Shown: piece by piece, positions 18,901 through 26,500 of the stretch
Layout: each line of letters begins with the position of its first letter
Numbering within the stretch: position 1 is the stretch's first letter
Origin: Flammeovirgaceae bacterium UBA6059
Lineage (GTDB): Bacteria; Bacteroidota; Bacteroidia; Cytophagales; Cyclobacteriaceae
NCBI GenBank assembly: GCA_002435755.1
Contig: DIYH01000014.1
Location: 62,001-126,000, forward strand
Reading direction: 5' to 3'
DNA length: 64,000 nt
Notes under the pieces: model-generated
The model's input: the letters and a program-made list of their open reading frames with translations, nothing else
Databases searched by the model: none
What the model was told of the DNA's origin: nothing
Translations under genes and position numbers: made by a program

Positions 18901-19065
18901 ATCAATGGCATCTCGTAGGCGAGTAACCAAGACTACCTCGTTGTATTGTCTTTCTGGATGCTCTCCATCTGGTGAGATATTCGGGCCTTCCAAATGCTTA
19001 TACCCCAGCGACTTTAAGTAGCCCAGTGCAATTTGCTCAATTTCGTTTTCGCTGATGGTATACAT
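15934..19065 (-). CDS. hsdR: Type I restriction enzyme, R subunit
   Basis: 1043 residues, a normal length for HsdR. The N-terminal nuclease domain holds RPDILLF (Pro141-Asp142) and IIELKNA (Glu156, Lys158). The superfamily 2 translocase follows: Walker A TQGSGKS (298-304), Walker B IADEAHRSQ and motif III GFTGTPIE. The C-terminal helical domain contacts the methylase core. The subunit cleaves DNA far from unmethylated recognition sites after ATP-driven translocation, in complex with HsdM and HsdS. Its ATG directly abuts the hsdS stop codon, so the two are translated together. All nuclease and motor motifs are intact, so the enzyme is predicted active. Confidence 0.96.
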   Translation of the reverse strand: MYTISENEIEQIALGYLKSLGYKHLEGPNISPDGEHPERQYNEVVLVTRLRDAIDKLNPDIPYDGKEDALKKVLHADSPNLIVNNQQFHKLLTDGVEIEINTPDGIRGEKVTLIDFENPERNEFLAIDQFTIIEGNQNKRPDILLFINGLPLGIIELKNAVDENATTKSAFKQLQTYKEAIPTIFHYNALMIVSDGWEARYGTVTSGWDRFMTWRTRDGKTTADTLTPEMEVMFNGLLNKQALLDTIRHFIVFENSEDKIIKKVAAYHQYYAVNKALESTQFATSETGDRRAGVVWHTQGSGKSLSMVFFTGKLVLALDNPTIVLLTDRNDLDDQLFETFFNCRQLLRQEPRQAEDRQHLRNLLSVASGGIVFTTIQKFMPIDGDIVEPENNVVQEPAPQYIGADIKALSDRKNIVVIADEAHRSQYDFIDGFAKHMRDALPNASFIGFTGTPIESNDRNTQAVFGNYIDVYDIQQAVTDKATVPIFYESRLAKINFTEDEKLNIDEEFEELTEGEELTQRQQLRAKWSRLEAIVGNANRISKIAEDLTYHYEQRSLVLEGKALVVCMSRRICVEMYEAITKLRPGWHSEDDDKGAIKVIMTGSSSDDLNMQPHIRNKARRKAIGERLKNPNDPLKMVIVRDMWLTGFDAPCLHTLYVDKPMRGHSLMQAIARVNRVFKEDKEGGLVVDYLGIAQELKVALAEYTTSGGEGKPTLDQELAVAKMLEYYEAIEYQLRHFDWKKFFTLTSEDKLKYIPLIVDYIFSQENGEESFVENTRNLLKTFAISVPHEKALAIRDDVALFQAIKSRLVKISDRNEGRKSDEEIETAIKQIMSEAITADKVIDVFDAAGLKKPNIEILDKQFLQELKDLPQKNLAVELLKKLLKEEIRKRTKINLVESKKFSEMLEEAIKRYHNGMIDTVEFLEKVLIPFAAQIKEADERGDQLGLDYREYAFYTALEVNNSAVSILGDETLKHIAQELLKTVRNSTTIDWTIKESVQATLRRNVRRILRKFGYPPDLQEKAVNTVITQAKMLAKDLVNGDK

Positions 19066-20151
19066 TTAGTTGATTTCTATTTTACCTGACATTAAGCGAG
19101 GGAGAAGTGAGTCTCTGATTTGGGCCAATCCGCGATTTTCATCTGAATTCGTTTTTATCCGATCAAAAAGCGGTTTAACAGTTTCATTAAATGTGATCAT
19201 CTCATCCTCGGAAATGTCCCCAATCTCAAAATGATTAAGTCTATCTGTTTGAACTCTTTGCCTACCAGAAGTTCCGGTCATGCTTTGTATTGCGTATTCT
19301 CTAAATCTGCTATTTCGGGCTAGAGTGTAGACGAAATATGGACTGATTCCTTGTTTCGCTCTCATAACGATGAATTCTGTAGAACCAAACCCTACCTCAT
19401 TTTCTTCTAAGAAATCAACGAACGCAGTTTTACCATTCTCTAAACACGGAGTAATCCTCGCTAGTAGAATGTCATGTAGTTCAAACTTGGTTCCTGAAGT
19501 AAACTCCCTATAAATGAACTCTCTTATCGACATTCCTTTTTCAGGAACTTCAGCCATTCCTAAATATTTAGCTTCTTCTCCTTTCTTAAGTGATACCCTT
19601 GGGTTCAGATCAATTAAATTAGAGAGGTTGACTTTGGATTCCTTGGAGTTTAACTCATTGAAGAGTTCCTGAGCCATTTTCTCTAATGTCTCATTCATTT
19701 GAAGGTTTAGCTCGATTTTGTTGTCAAGGCTGGAGAGGATTTGGGCTATTTCCTCTTGATCACTTCTCTTTTTAGGAACAGATACTTCAATTGGGTGAAG
19801 GTAATTTCTGTTTAAGCTTGGTACAGCGCTTCCTGAGTTATGTCCTCTGAAATTCAATGTTTTTAGCAAGTAATAAATAAACTTTGGATCGCAATTGTCA
19901 AAGGATTTGACGTAAAGAGTGGTATTATGTGCCCAGAAATCGTTTTTATAGAAAAATACATTTCCAATATTCCCACTTCTACCAATAGTAATTCCCGGCC
20001 CATTTGTCGTAAAGTCCTTATGATATCCAATGATACCATTTGACCCAGCTATAGGATAATTGCCTTGCTCCATCTCGGACCTTGTCAGATCATGTCCTCG
20101 CTGTAATTGAATTAAGTCCCCTAATTGACATATTTTTCTTTCTACAGCCAT
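19066..20151 (-). CDS. hsdS: Type I restriction-modification specificity subunit
   Basis: 361 residues from the ATG at 20151, which follows the PIN gene stop by a single base; an in-frame start further upstream would overlap that gene. Two target-recognition domains are separated by a conserved helical spacer (IAQILSSLDNKIELN, MNETLEKMAQELF) and closed by the matching second helix (RDSLLPRLMSGKIEIN). It sets the bipartite DNA sequence recognised by both the methylase and the nuclease; that sequence cannot be read from the protein by eye. It is separated from hsdM by two extra genes, an unusual arrangement since hsdM and hsdS are normally adjacent. Confidence 0.94.
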   Translation of the reverse strand: MAVERKICQLGDLIQLQRGHDLTRSEMEQGNYPIAGSNGIIGYHKDFTTNGPGITIGRSGNIGNVFFYKNDFWAHNTTLYVKSFDNCDPKFIYYLLKTLNFRGHNSGSAVPSLNRNYLHPIEVSVPKKRSDQEEIAQILSSLDNKIELNLQMNETLEKMAQELFNELNSKESKVNLSNLIDLNPRVSLKKGEEAKYLGMAEVPEKGMSIREFIYREFTSGTKFELHDILLARITPCLENGKTAFVDFLEENEVGFGSTEFIVMRAKQGISPYFVYTLARNSRFREYAIQSMTGTSGRQRVQTDRLNHFEIGDISEDEMITFNETVKPLFDRIKTNSDENRGLAQIRDSLLPRLMSGKIEIN

Positions 20152-20152
20152 G

Positions 20153-21175
20153 TCAAAAAACATTAGGGTTAAACTCAGAGTCGTCAATAGCTAAAGTCTC
20201 AAAGTCAGCCAATGTTGTATGTACTATCAAATCAAGTACTTCCTTTTTTCTGTCTTTGGTTACATGAATCTTAACTACGCTTACAATTATTGGGCTCTCA
20301 AAATCACCTTCCTCATCGGCGGTTCTTTCTACTTCCGTGCAATAGCTTTCTACCCCATAGTTTTCAATGTCAAGTTCCTCTCCTTCCACATCGATCTTGC
20401 TCAAATTCTTCAAGATGTCATTTAGGTAATCTTTGAAGTATTCTTTATCCGCAAAGTCAAAGACTTTACGGTTATCAATGAAGTTGTCATAGTCCTTCTT
20501 CAACTCAGCTACTACATTTAGAGGTTCTCCAATTTTAGTTATGTGCCGCTCCCATCTTTCTTTAAATTCAGCCAAACAATGCTCATTGAAATCTCCATCT
20601 TTACTCATTAAGATGACTTTGTCATAGTTTTGGACTCTCTCATAATTCAGAATGCTTTCCCAAACAAGATTGTCCTTGAAACCTGCATCCTTGTGTTTCT
20701 TGTTACCGTGTTTTAGTTCGGAAAATGGTGACTTTTTTAACGGTTCCCTCATCACACGGGTCATCATGTTCTGAAGAATATCGCTAGCCATTTCCTTTTT
20801 TAGTTCTAGTAATTCTATTCCTTTATTGGTGATGAATTCTGATGCTTTTTCTTCAACATATTTTACACAATCAAACTCATCGTTTGGGAATATAATTTCC
20901 TTTGTGTGAGGTAACCCTGAAAGTCTCTTTGCAAGTTTCTGAAACTCTTCTACATCTAACTGGTACTGTTTTCTCTTCTGATCTTTGAGTTCTTCAACTG
21001 CCCATTCTGGAACGGCTAAATGAACATTCTCAGTGAGTCCATTTTCCTCAATAAATTCTTCTACAATTTGATATGGTTGACCAAAAGCAAAAAAGCTGTA
21101 TGCGACTTTACCTTCCTCAGTGCTTCTCAGGGAATTGGTATCAAAAACGATCAAAGTTTTAAGGTTGTAGCTCAT
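20153..21175 (-). CDS. PIN-domain ribonuclease-like protein embedded in the hsd operon
   Basis: 340 residues, no signal or membrane segment. The first about 205 residues are PIN-like with the acidic metal-binding set in order: Asp12 in IVFDTNSL, Glu62 in EELKDQ, Asp163/Asp168 in HKDAGFKDNLVWES, and Asp193/Asp195 in LMSKDGDF. PIN proteins are metal-dependent ribonucleases, often toxins that cut tRNA, rRNA or mRNA. The remaining about 135 residues are acidic and of unknown fold. The gene overlaps the preceding cyclase-like gene by four bases (ATGA) and precedes hsdS by one base. By analogy with PrrC, an anticodon nuclease encoded within a type I hsd locus, it may be a back-up effector that acts when restriction fails; this is inference. 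There is no neighbouring antitoxin-sized gene. Confidence 0.82.
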   Translation of the reverse strand: MSYNLKTLIVFDTNSLRSTEEGKVAYSFFAFGQPYQIVEEFIEENGLTENVHLAVPEWAVEELKDQKRKQYQLDVEEFQKLAKRLSGLPHTKEIIFPNDEFDCVKYVEEKASEFITNKGIELLELKKEMASDILQNMMTRVMREPLKKSPFSELKHGNKKHKDAGFKDNLVWESILNYERVQNYDKVILMSKDGDFNEHCLAEFKERWERHITKIGEPLNVVAELKKDYDNFIDNRKVFDFADKEYFKDYLNDILKNLSKIDVEGEELDIENYGVESYCTEVERTADEEGDFESPIIVSVVKIHVTKDRKKEVLDLIVHTTLADFETLAIDDSEFNPNVF

Positions 21176-21930
21176 CTCCTTTTTGGTTTTCTCCTTCGAA
21201 CAACAACCTTCTTGAAAGTGGATTCAAATTCATCGTAGTATTGTGATGCTTTGATCTTTTCACGCATCCATAAATACTTTACACGAACACTGATATCGTC
21301 ATTATCTAAACTTCCCGCAGCTAAAGAACATAGCTTATTAAAATGATCTTCCTTTGAAATTCCGTTTTCTAGAAAATCTTCCACCTCGTTAAAGTAATCC
21401 ACATAGTATGTTCCATCTGTCTCCATGTTAAAAACACCTTGTGGCAAAAAGCTTTTTAACCTTACCTTTTGATTTACTCCATTGGAACGGACATATTGCC
21501 ACATGACCTTTGGGTCAATGATTATTCGTGGATGTAAAGCACATTTCGATTCAAGTTTATAGGCATTAATTATACCTGGCCCAACAACCAAATCTTCATT
21601 GTGGACTAGTAAGCCCTTCACTATTCCACCTCTTAATAGAAGGTTCTTATGAATCAAATTGATCTGAAGGTTTTTTAAATGCCTAAAAATGGAAATCATC
21701 TCAGCACTGTCCTTCATGGACACACTCATCACTAGTGTATCACTAAACTGCGTCAGTTGCAGAATCTTGGGGTCTTTGTAATTCTGTCTGACTCTTTGAA
21801 AATAGCCTTGAACATAGTTTAGTGTTGATACCAAATCGCTCAAGGCTGCATCTGAATGTATAGTACCCTTGATGATATTGGCAAAACCCAGGATATCGAT
21901 AAATGCAACTATTCGGTCTTCATACTTCAT
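21172..21930 (-). CDS. Class III nucleotide-cyclase-like protein in the hsd operon
   Basis: 252 residues. The layout matches a class III cyclase homology domain: VAFIDILGF puts Asp12 where the first metal ligand sits, QFSDTLVMS puts Asp64 at the second, LLRGGIVKG corresponds to the RxGIHxG-type strand, and VVGPGIINAYKLES matches the region that precedes the A/RLES helix in adenylate cyclases. The C-terminus is strongly basic (VVVRRRKPKRR). Similar short stand-alone FIDILGF proteins are mostly uncharacterised; Pycsar defence cyclases are another known branch of the class III fold. ATGA overlaps with hsdM before it and the PIN gene after it show tight coupling. It could make a nucleotide signal for the PIN protein, or be a non-catalytic sensor; catalysis is unproven. 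Confidence 0.68.
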   Translation of the reverse strand: MKYEDRIVAFIDILGFANIIKGTIHSDAALSDLVSTLNYVQGYFQRVRQNYKDPKILQLTQFSDTLVMSVSMKDSAEMISIFRHLKNLQINLIHKNLLLRGGIVKGLLVHNEDLVVGPGIINAYKLESKCALHPRIIIDPKVMWQYVRSNGVNQKVRLKSFLPQGVFNMETDGTYYVDYFNEVEDFLENGISKEDHFNKLCSLAAGSLDNDDISVRVKYLWMREKIKASQYYDEFESTFKKVVVRRRKPKRR

Positions 21931-23459
21931 ATGCCATAACCGATTTTATCCAAACTCTCTTTTATTTTTTCATCCAATGTTCCGGCAGAATCCATTTGTT
22001 CCTTAAGTGTATTTGTCAATGACTTCATCTTTTCGTCAAACGTTTGATCATCATCTTCTTCATGATGAAAATCAATGTATCTACCTGGTGTTAGAATGTA
22101 GTTGTTCTTTCTTATTTCCTGGATATTGGCAGCTTTACAGAAACCAGGAATATCCTTGTACTTCGCGCTTTTGTCTTCCTTAGGATTTCTCCAATTGTGG
22201 TAAGTCTCTCCTATTCTGACTATTTCCTTCTCGGTGAGTTCTCTCTGTCTTCTGTTAATCATTTCACCAAGCTCACGAGCATCAATGAAAAGAACTTCGT
22301 TGCTTCTGTTTCTAAACTTGCCATTGGTCTTGTTTCTCGCTAAAAACCACAGGCAAGCAGGTATCTGAGTGTTGTAGAATAATTGAGATGGCAGGGCAAC
22401 CATACAATCAATCAAATCATGTTCAATCAGTTCTTTACGGATCTGTCCTTCCGTAGCGATATCGCTACTCATACTTCCATTGGCCAAAACTATTCCAGCA
22501 GTCCCGCTTGGAGCTAGCTTGCTAATGAAGTGCTGTAACCATGCATAATTTGCATTTCCGGTTGGCGGAATACCGTATTTCCATTTGTGATCTTCTTTTT
22601 TATTGATCGAGTAGTCACTGATATTAAATGGCGGATTTGCAAGAATGTAGTCTACCTTAAGCTCTGGAAATCTGTCGTTTATGAGAGTATCACCCAGCTC
22701 AATTTGAGCATCAATGCCACGGATGGCAAGATTCATTTTAGCCAGCTTGTAAGTGGTAGGATTACTTTCTTGCCCGTAAATTGAAATCTTTCCCCTTCTA
22801 TGTTCGTGCATCTCGATGAATCGCTCACTTTGTACGAACATGCCACCACTGCCACAACAACCATCGTACACTCGTTTCTCAGCTTCAGGAGCTAGTACCT
22901 CTACGAGCAGTTGCACTATACTTTGAGGTGTATAAAACTGTCCACCTTTCTTACCTTCAGCATCAGCAAACTGACCCAGGAAGTACTCAAAGACAAATCC
23001 TAGGACATCCTTTCCTTTTCCGTCACCATTATTATTGAGACTGATCGAACCAATCAAATCAATTAATTCTCCTAGCCTTTGTTTATCTAATGCCGGACGA
23101 GCATAATCCTTAGAAAGAACACCTTTCAAGCTAGGGTTGTCTTTTTCGATAGCTCCCATTGCATCGTCAATATCTCTCCCAATGCTTGGTAGTTTTGCCC
23201 GTTTTTGAAGGTATTTCCATCTGGCACTTGGAGGAACATAAAACACTCGTTCTGCCGTATACTCATCTTTATCTTCAGGATCAGCACCAGTTTCTTCTTT
23301 TTCTTCATCAAGCTTTTTATAAAGCTCTTCAAAAGCATCAGAGATGTATTTTAAAAAGATCAGCCCGAGCACCACATGCTTATATTCAGCCGCATCCATG
23401 TTGTTACGAAGCTTATCTGCTGCTTGCCAGAGTGTTTTTTCTAATTGTGCTTCAGACAT
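21927..23459 (-). CDS. hsdM: Type I restriction-modification DNA methyltransferase subunit
   Basis: 510 residues. An N-terminal helical domain (AADKLRNNMDAAEYKHVVLG) precedes the Rossmann methyltransferase fold with AdoMet motif I DGCCGSGGMF (199-208) and catalytic motif IV NPPF (275-278), which marks N6-adenine methylation. With HsdS it methylates host sites, and with HsdR it forms the restriction complex. First gene of a seven-gene run that ends at 14174 with no gap above 12 bases, so one promoter in 23460-23640 may serve the whole defence island. All motifs are intact. Confidence 0.96.
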   Translation of the reverse strand: MSEAQLEKTLWQAADKLRNNMDAAEYKHVVLGLIFLKYISDAFEELYKKLDEEKEETGADPEDKDEYTAERVFYVPPSARWKYLQKRAKLPSIGRDIDDAMGAIEKDNPSLKGVLSKDYARPALDKQRLGELIDLIGSISLNNNGDGKGKDVLGFVFEYFLGQFADAEGKKGGQFYTPQSIVQLLVEVLAPEAEKRVYDGCCGSGGMFVQSERFIEMHEHRRGKISIYGQESNPTTYKLAKMNLAIRGIDAQIELGDTLINDRFPELKVDYILANPPFNISDYSINKKEDHKWKYGIPPTGNANYAWLQHFISKLAPSGTAGIVLANGSMSSDIATEGQIRKELIEHDLIDCMVALPSQLFYNTQIPACLWFLARNKTNGKFRNRSNEVLFIDARELGEMINRRQRELTEKEIVRIGETYHNWRNPKEDKSAKYKDIPGFCKAANIQEIRKNNYILTPGRYIDFHHEEDDDQTFDEKMKSLTNTLKEQMDSAGTLDEKIKESLDKIGYGI

Positions 23460-23646
23460 CTATTTATTTTTACTTAGGTTAGATACTATTAAGTCCTTGA
23501 CATCCATATGGAGAATGCATTTGATGTTCAATTTCTTTTGACAATCTCGACCAAGTTAATAATGAATCAAAATCAATTTATACATTCATAATGCAGAGTA
23601 GAATCTACTTGCTATTCGCATATAAGTAAAAGTTTTTTATACGAAG

Positions 23647-23673
23647 AAAGCCCACCGCATTGCAGTGAGCTTT
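23647..23673 (-). terminator. Terminator of the HU-like gene
   Basis: Read on the minus strand, GCTCACTGCAATGCGGTGGGC forms a stem with two mismatches, then TTTCTT. It lies 28 bases after the HU-like stop codon and separates that gene from the hsd promoter region. Confidence 0.7.
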
Positions 23674-23700
23674 ATCAAATATTCATGTTAATTATTAACG

Positions 23701-24114
23701 CTATGGCGCTACTTCTTCTTCCTCAGTACCGCCTACCTTTTCGTAGCGGACACGGGAGAGTCGGTCATTGAGCAAGCGACTTAGTCTGAAGTTGATCTTT
23801 AAGTGCCCAATGGTATTACTGGTTACTTCTTTCGCAGAGTCTTCACTCTTGCTTCTCAGAGAAGGTGAAAAGCTACCCAGCTGTCCCATATCTATCGGTC
23901 TACCCTGTGACAGATGGCGCACCGATAGCTGCAAGAAGCTCTCCAGCACGGCAAAGACATCAGCAGTGTTGACCGTATTGAGTTCTGCGATCTCCTCGAC
24001 AAAAGTGCGAAGATCCACTTTTTTACCTCTCACGATGTAGGCGTAGTATTTGATTTCTCCCCCACCTTCCACACCGGGTTGCGTACGAGGAATGGCTCTA
24101 AATGAAATAGACAT
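23701..24114 (-). CDS. HU-related DNA-binding protein
   Basis: 137 residues that match the HU-related (HU-HIG-like) group common in Bacteroidota: a short strand start (SISFRAIPRT), a helical dimerisation half (LRTFVEEIAELNTVNTADV, LESFLQLSVRHLSQG), then a beta arm region (DMGQLGSFSPSLRS). The C-terminus is an acidic tail (TEEEEVAP). Such proteins bend or wrap DNA; specific roles are mostly unknown. It is monocistronic, with a terminator behind it and about 900 bases of non-coding DNA before it, including an AT-rich block and 22-bp repeats that it might bind (inference from proximity only). Confidence 0.88.
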   Translation of the reverse strand: MSISFRAIPRTQPGVEGGGEIKYYAYIVRGKKVDLRTFVEEIAELNTVNTADVFAVLESFLQLSVRHLSQGRPIDMGQLGSFSPSLRSKSEDSAKEVTSNTIGHLKINFRLSRLLNDRLSRVRYEKVGGTEEEEVAP

Positions 24115-24286
24115 AGTTGTAAAAATTTAAAAGATGAAACATAAACAGCTCAGGAAGGTCCTGACAATTGAAAGTGTACAGCCGGCAATACGCACTATCA
24201 TAAGGGTAAGGTGGCTAGCCGATCGAAGAAAGCTTAAGAATTAGTCGATATAATTAACAACGTAAGTTATATGGATTGGGCTACTA

Positions 24287-24342
24287 AAAACAATATATTA
24301 TTCTATTTATTTTGTATATATAAGTATTTTATTACTTCAATT
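24287..24342. other. AT-rich block, possible DNA-unwinding element
   Basis: Almost all A and T (runs such as ATATATTATTCTATTTATTT) immediately beside a DnaA-box-like site. Base composition is what one expects of an unwinding element, but AT-rich DNA alone is not proof. Confidence 0.4.
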
Positions 24343-24344
24343 AA

Positions 24345-24353
24345 CTATCCACA
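24345..24353 (+). promoter_or_regulatory. DnaA-box-like site
   Basis: CTATCCACA differs from the consensus TTATCCACA only at the first base. It is a single copy, between the AT-rich block and the 22-bp repeats. Confidence 0.4.
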
Positions 24354-24423
24354 GAATAAAATATCTAATCATGCGTTAAAGATCTTTTTCTAAGGTAAAA
24401 GTCAGCTGCCATAAATAACAAAA

Positions 24424-24555
24424 GCATCTTACGTTCAAAACAACAGCATCTTTTGACAAAAACTACAGCATCTTTCGACTAAAAGTACAGCATGTTTTGA
24501 GCGAGTTATGTGCATCTTTTGAGAAGAAGTACCGCATGTTTTGGTTTGAGGGATG
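24424..24555 (+). repeat. Six tandem 22-bp repeats (iteron-like)
   Basis: The core GCATCTTTTGA (with GCATGTTTTGA and other variants) begins at 24424, 24446, 24468, 24490, 24512 and 24534: exactly 22 bases apart each time. The second half is more variable, roughly A-rich then GTACA. 22 bases is about two helical turns, so all copies face the same side of DNA, as in plasmid iterons or stacked operators. There are no spacers, so this is not a CRISPR array. Confidence 0.9.
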
Positions 24556-24822
24556 GTGATACCTTCATTAATGTCGGTTTTTTGCAGAAATACGGATTGG
24601 TGATCAACCTTTCTGTCCTTATGATGTCGTGATTAATGAATGATAAAACACCTGGATTTTGGCAATTTTTGGTTTTGACTCCTGGTAACCAAGTAGCGGA
24701 TATTAGAAGTATAAGAGACAAGAACTCGCTAAACTAATTATTAAGTGTTTCTAACACATCTATTGATGTTTTTCATCTGAAGGATCACCTACACTTGATA
24801 TTGAATGCTATAAGGTTGCAAA

Positions 24823-24936
24823 ATGCTCAAATTAAGTGATAAAACTTCATTGCTGTTGCTACTTATCTCAACTCACATCTTAGGCCTTCTCTTGGATACT
24901 CTTGACAGGTCAATAAGCGCCCATCAAATGAAGTGA
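24823..24936 (+). CDS. Possible small membrane peptide
   Basis: A 37-codon frame starting at ATG with one hydrophobic segment (LLLLLISTHILGLLLDTL). It lies 88 bases before the endonuclease gene on the same strand. No family is recognisable, and chance alone could give such a frame. Confidence 0.2.
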   Translation: MLKLSDKTSLLLLLISTHILGLLLDTLDRSISAHQMK

Positions 24937-25024
24937 TTGTAAGAAGTTAACAATTACATCACTTAGTTACCATAAAAATGAGTTTGATTCTGGCTATATT
25001 ATCTATGAAAAATCAAGTCAAATC

Positions 25025-25792
25025 ATGAACAACTACGAGACCATTCAAAAAGAATGCAAGTTTGGGATTCCATCTGCAGACCAGATCCTATTCAATCGAT
25101 ATTACACAATAGGCTATTCCTATTTTTTGAGGCAGGCTAAATGGGCTTTAGAAATAGTTAATCCAGCTACAGTTTACGAATTTCTAGATCGACATGTCGA
25201 GCGTGAAGACACCTTTCGTCCTGACTTCCGCATACCTGTACACTTCAGAGCAGACCTAATTGATTTTAAGCGTTCGGGTTATGACAGAGGTCACCTGGTG
25301 CCGAGTGCCAATCAAAGGGATATCAAGATACAGAATAGTGAGACTTTTCTTCTTTCAAATATGTCACCACAATTGGGAGGGCTCAACAGGTATAAGTGGC
25401 GCGAATTAGAGGAAGAAGTAAGAAAATTGGATGAAAAAGAAGACGTATATGAGACTTATGTAGTTACCGGACCGATAATAGACCTCACGAAACCAACAAA
25501 ATTCATTGGAGTACAAGAGGACGATAGGGAAAGATTCAGAGAGGATTATAATGATGTGGACGTAACAATACCCGTTCCTCACAAATACTTTAAGTCAATA
25601 ATGGTGGAAAACAATCGTGGCAAGCACTTTATGTGGAGCTTTATCATGGAAAACAAAAAAGAAACTAAGCCGCTTGAAGATTATCTTGTGCCTACAAAAG
25701 AAGTCGAGTTATTGGCGGGTATTAGGCTTTGGGACCAGCTAAAAGGAGATCACATAGAGTGGGAAAAAAGCAATGTACGCAACATATGGTAG
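25025..25792 (+). CDS. DNA/RNA non-specific endonuclease (NUC1/EndoG type), no signal peptide
   Basis: 255 residues with the beta-beta-alpha-metal signature: GYDRGHLVPSA with catalytic His90, then LLSNMSPQ and the metal-binding Asn121 in LNRYKWRELEEE. The enzyme cuts single- and double-stranded DNA and RNA with Mg2+. Family members are normally secreted or mitochondrial; here the N-terminus (MNNYETIQKECKFG) shows no export signal, so it seems cytoplasmic, where it would be dangerous without control. It stands alone next to the restriction island. A role in defence or programmed damage is possible but only inferred from location. Confidence 0.85.
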   Translation: MNNYETIQKECKFGIPSADQILFNRYYTIGYSYFLRQAKWALEIVNPATVYEFLDRHVEREDTFRPDFRIPVHFRADLIDFKRSGYDRGHLVPSANQRDIKIQNSETFLLSNMSPQLGGLNRYKWRELEEEVRKLDEKEDVYETYVVTGPIIDLTKPTKFIGVQEDDRERFREDYNDVDVTIPVPHKYFKSIMVENNRGKHFMWSFIMENKKETKPLEDYLVPTKEVELLAGIRLWDQLKGDHIEWEKSNVRNIW

Positions 25793-25839
25793 GCTTATAC
25801 CTGCAGTCATTTACCCCGTGTAGCTCCGTGGTGTAGCTG

Positions 25840-25905
25840 AGAGGAGAGTTCTTACACTAAGGGCAGAGAAGCACAGGGTTCACAAAGCCATCTTTGTACT
25901 ACGCT
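25840..25905. repeat. Dispersed repeat A, diverged copy
   Basis: Contains GCACAGGGTTCACAAAG and a facing CTTTGTAC, the same CACAGAG...CACAAAG/CTTTGTG layout as the copies at 30082-30165 and 39298-39403. Confidence 0.45.
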
Positions 25906-25960
25906 GTAAAAGAGACTGCTTCGTTGCTGCGCGCCTCGCACTGAGGTAGTGGGCTATATA

Positions 25961-26110
25961 CCCCTCTGTCCTTTGGGTATCTTGGTTTTATCAAGAAGCC
26001 CTCTGCACGTAGGGCATCTTATGCTTTTGCAATCCCTCTGTCTCTTAGCGCCTTGGAATTATAAACCCCTCTGCCTTTCAGGCATCTCCCCTGTTCAGGG
26101 GAGAATTGGG
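25961..26110 (+). repeat. Left palindrome array next to the DUF559 gene
   Basis: About four units of the form CCCCTCTG-stem-CATCTC, spaced 30-40 bases apart (25961, 25998, 26033, 26066). The last is a perfect small stem (TGCCT/AGGCA), directly followed by a stronger one (CTCCCCTG TT CAGGGGAG, 26086-26103) and the tail ATTGGGTTAGCGTA, which enters the 3' end of the DUF559 gene. Confidence 0.75.
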
Positions 26111-26476
26111 TTAGCGTACAAAATGACGTTTGATTTCTTCGAGGACAGCTTCGGGATGTTTGAAGACTTCCTGATTTTCAAATCGGATGACACGGATATT
26201 TTGACTGTTGAGATAGACCGTGCGCTCCTGATCGTATGCGAAACCAGCGGTGGTATAATGGTCTGCGCCATCCAGTTCGATACAAAGTCGCTCTGATGTG
26301 CAGTAGAAATCGAGGATGTATTTATCAACGCTGTACTGACGTCTGAATTTTCTTCCCTCCAACTGTTTGTTATTGAGCATTGTCCAAAGTGTCGCTTCAG
26401 CGGCTGTGCCATTATTCCTGAGCTTCTTACGAAGCTCTTTCAGCCCAGGTTTATTGTACAGCTGTTCATGCTTCAT
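26111..26476 (-). CDS. DUF559 (Vsr-like) endonuclease-fold protein
   Basis: 121 residues, typical of the DUF559 family, which shares the PD-(D/E)XK fold of the Vsr mismatch nuclease. The N-terminus has LRKKLRNNGTAAEATLW; the core has RRQYSVDKYILDFYC (Asp56) and CIELDGADHY (Glu67, Asp69, His73), then RVIRFEN. The biochemical role of the family is not established. The gene sits between two arrays of small palindromes, and a second, broken DUF559 copy lies 4 kb away at 30361-30439, beside another such repeat. This suggests that gene and repeats spread or are maintained together. Confidence 0.88.
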   Translation of the reverse strand: MKHEQLYNKPGLKELRKKLRNNGTAAEATLWTMLNNKQLEGRKFRRQYSVDKYILDFYCTSERLCIELDGADHYTTAGFAYDQERTVYLNSQNIRVIRFENQEVFKHPEAVLEEIKRHFVR

Positions 26477-26500
26477 ATTTTAACCGTTTTATGCAGCAAC

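Larger units (their letters stand above)
24115..25024. other. Long non-coding region with AT-rich block, DnaA-box-like site and 22-bp repeats
   Basis: The longest gene-free stretch in the window. In order it holds an AT-rich segment (about 24287-24342), a CTATCCACA site (24345-24353), six 22-bp repeats (24424-24555), then unremarkable sequence and one tiny possible reading frame (24823-24936). Reading frames across the repeats are short and lack any family pattern. Confidence 0.75.
25793..26110. other. Repeat-rich intergenic region
   Basis: 318 bases without a gene: a diverged copy of dispersed repeat A (about 25840-25905), followed by the left array of small palindromes (25961-26110). Confidence 0.7.

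Noticed and set aside
14002..24114. Restriction operon as an integrated mobile island with att sites
   Set aside because: Composition looks more AT-rich than its neighbours, but I found no integrase, no tRNA and no flanking direct repeats.
24424..24555. Six regular repeats as a CRISPR array
   Set aside because: The repeats are contiguous 22-base units with no spacers, and no cas genes are in the window.
24506..24721. 71-codon minus-strand frame in the long non-coding region
   Set aside because: It runs into the 22-bp repeats and has no recognisable features.
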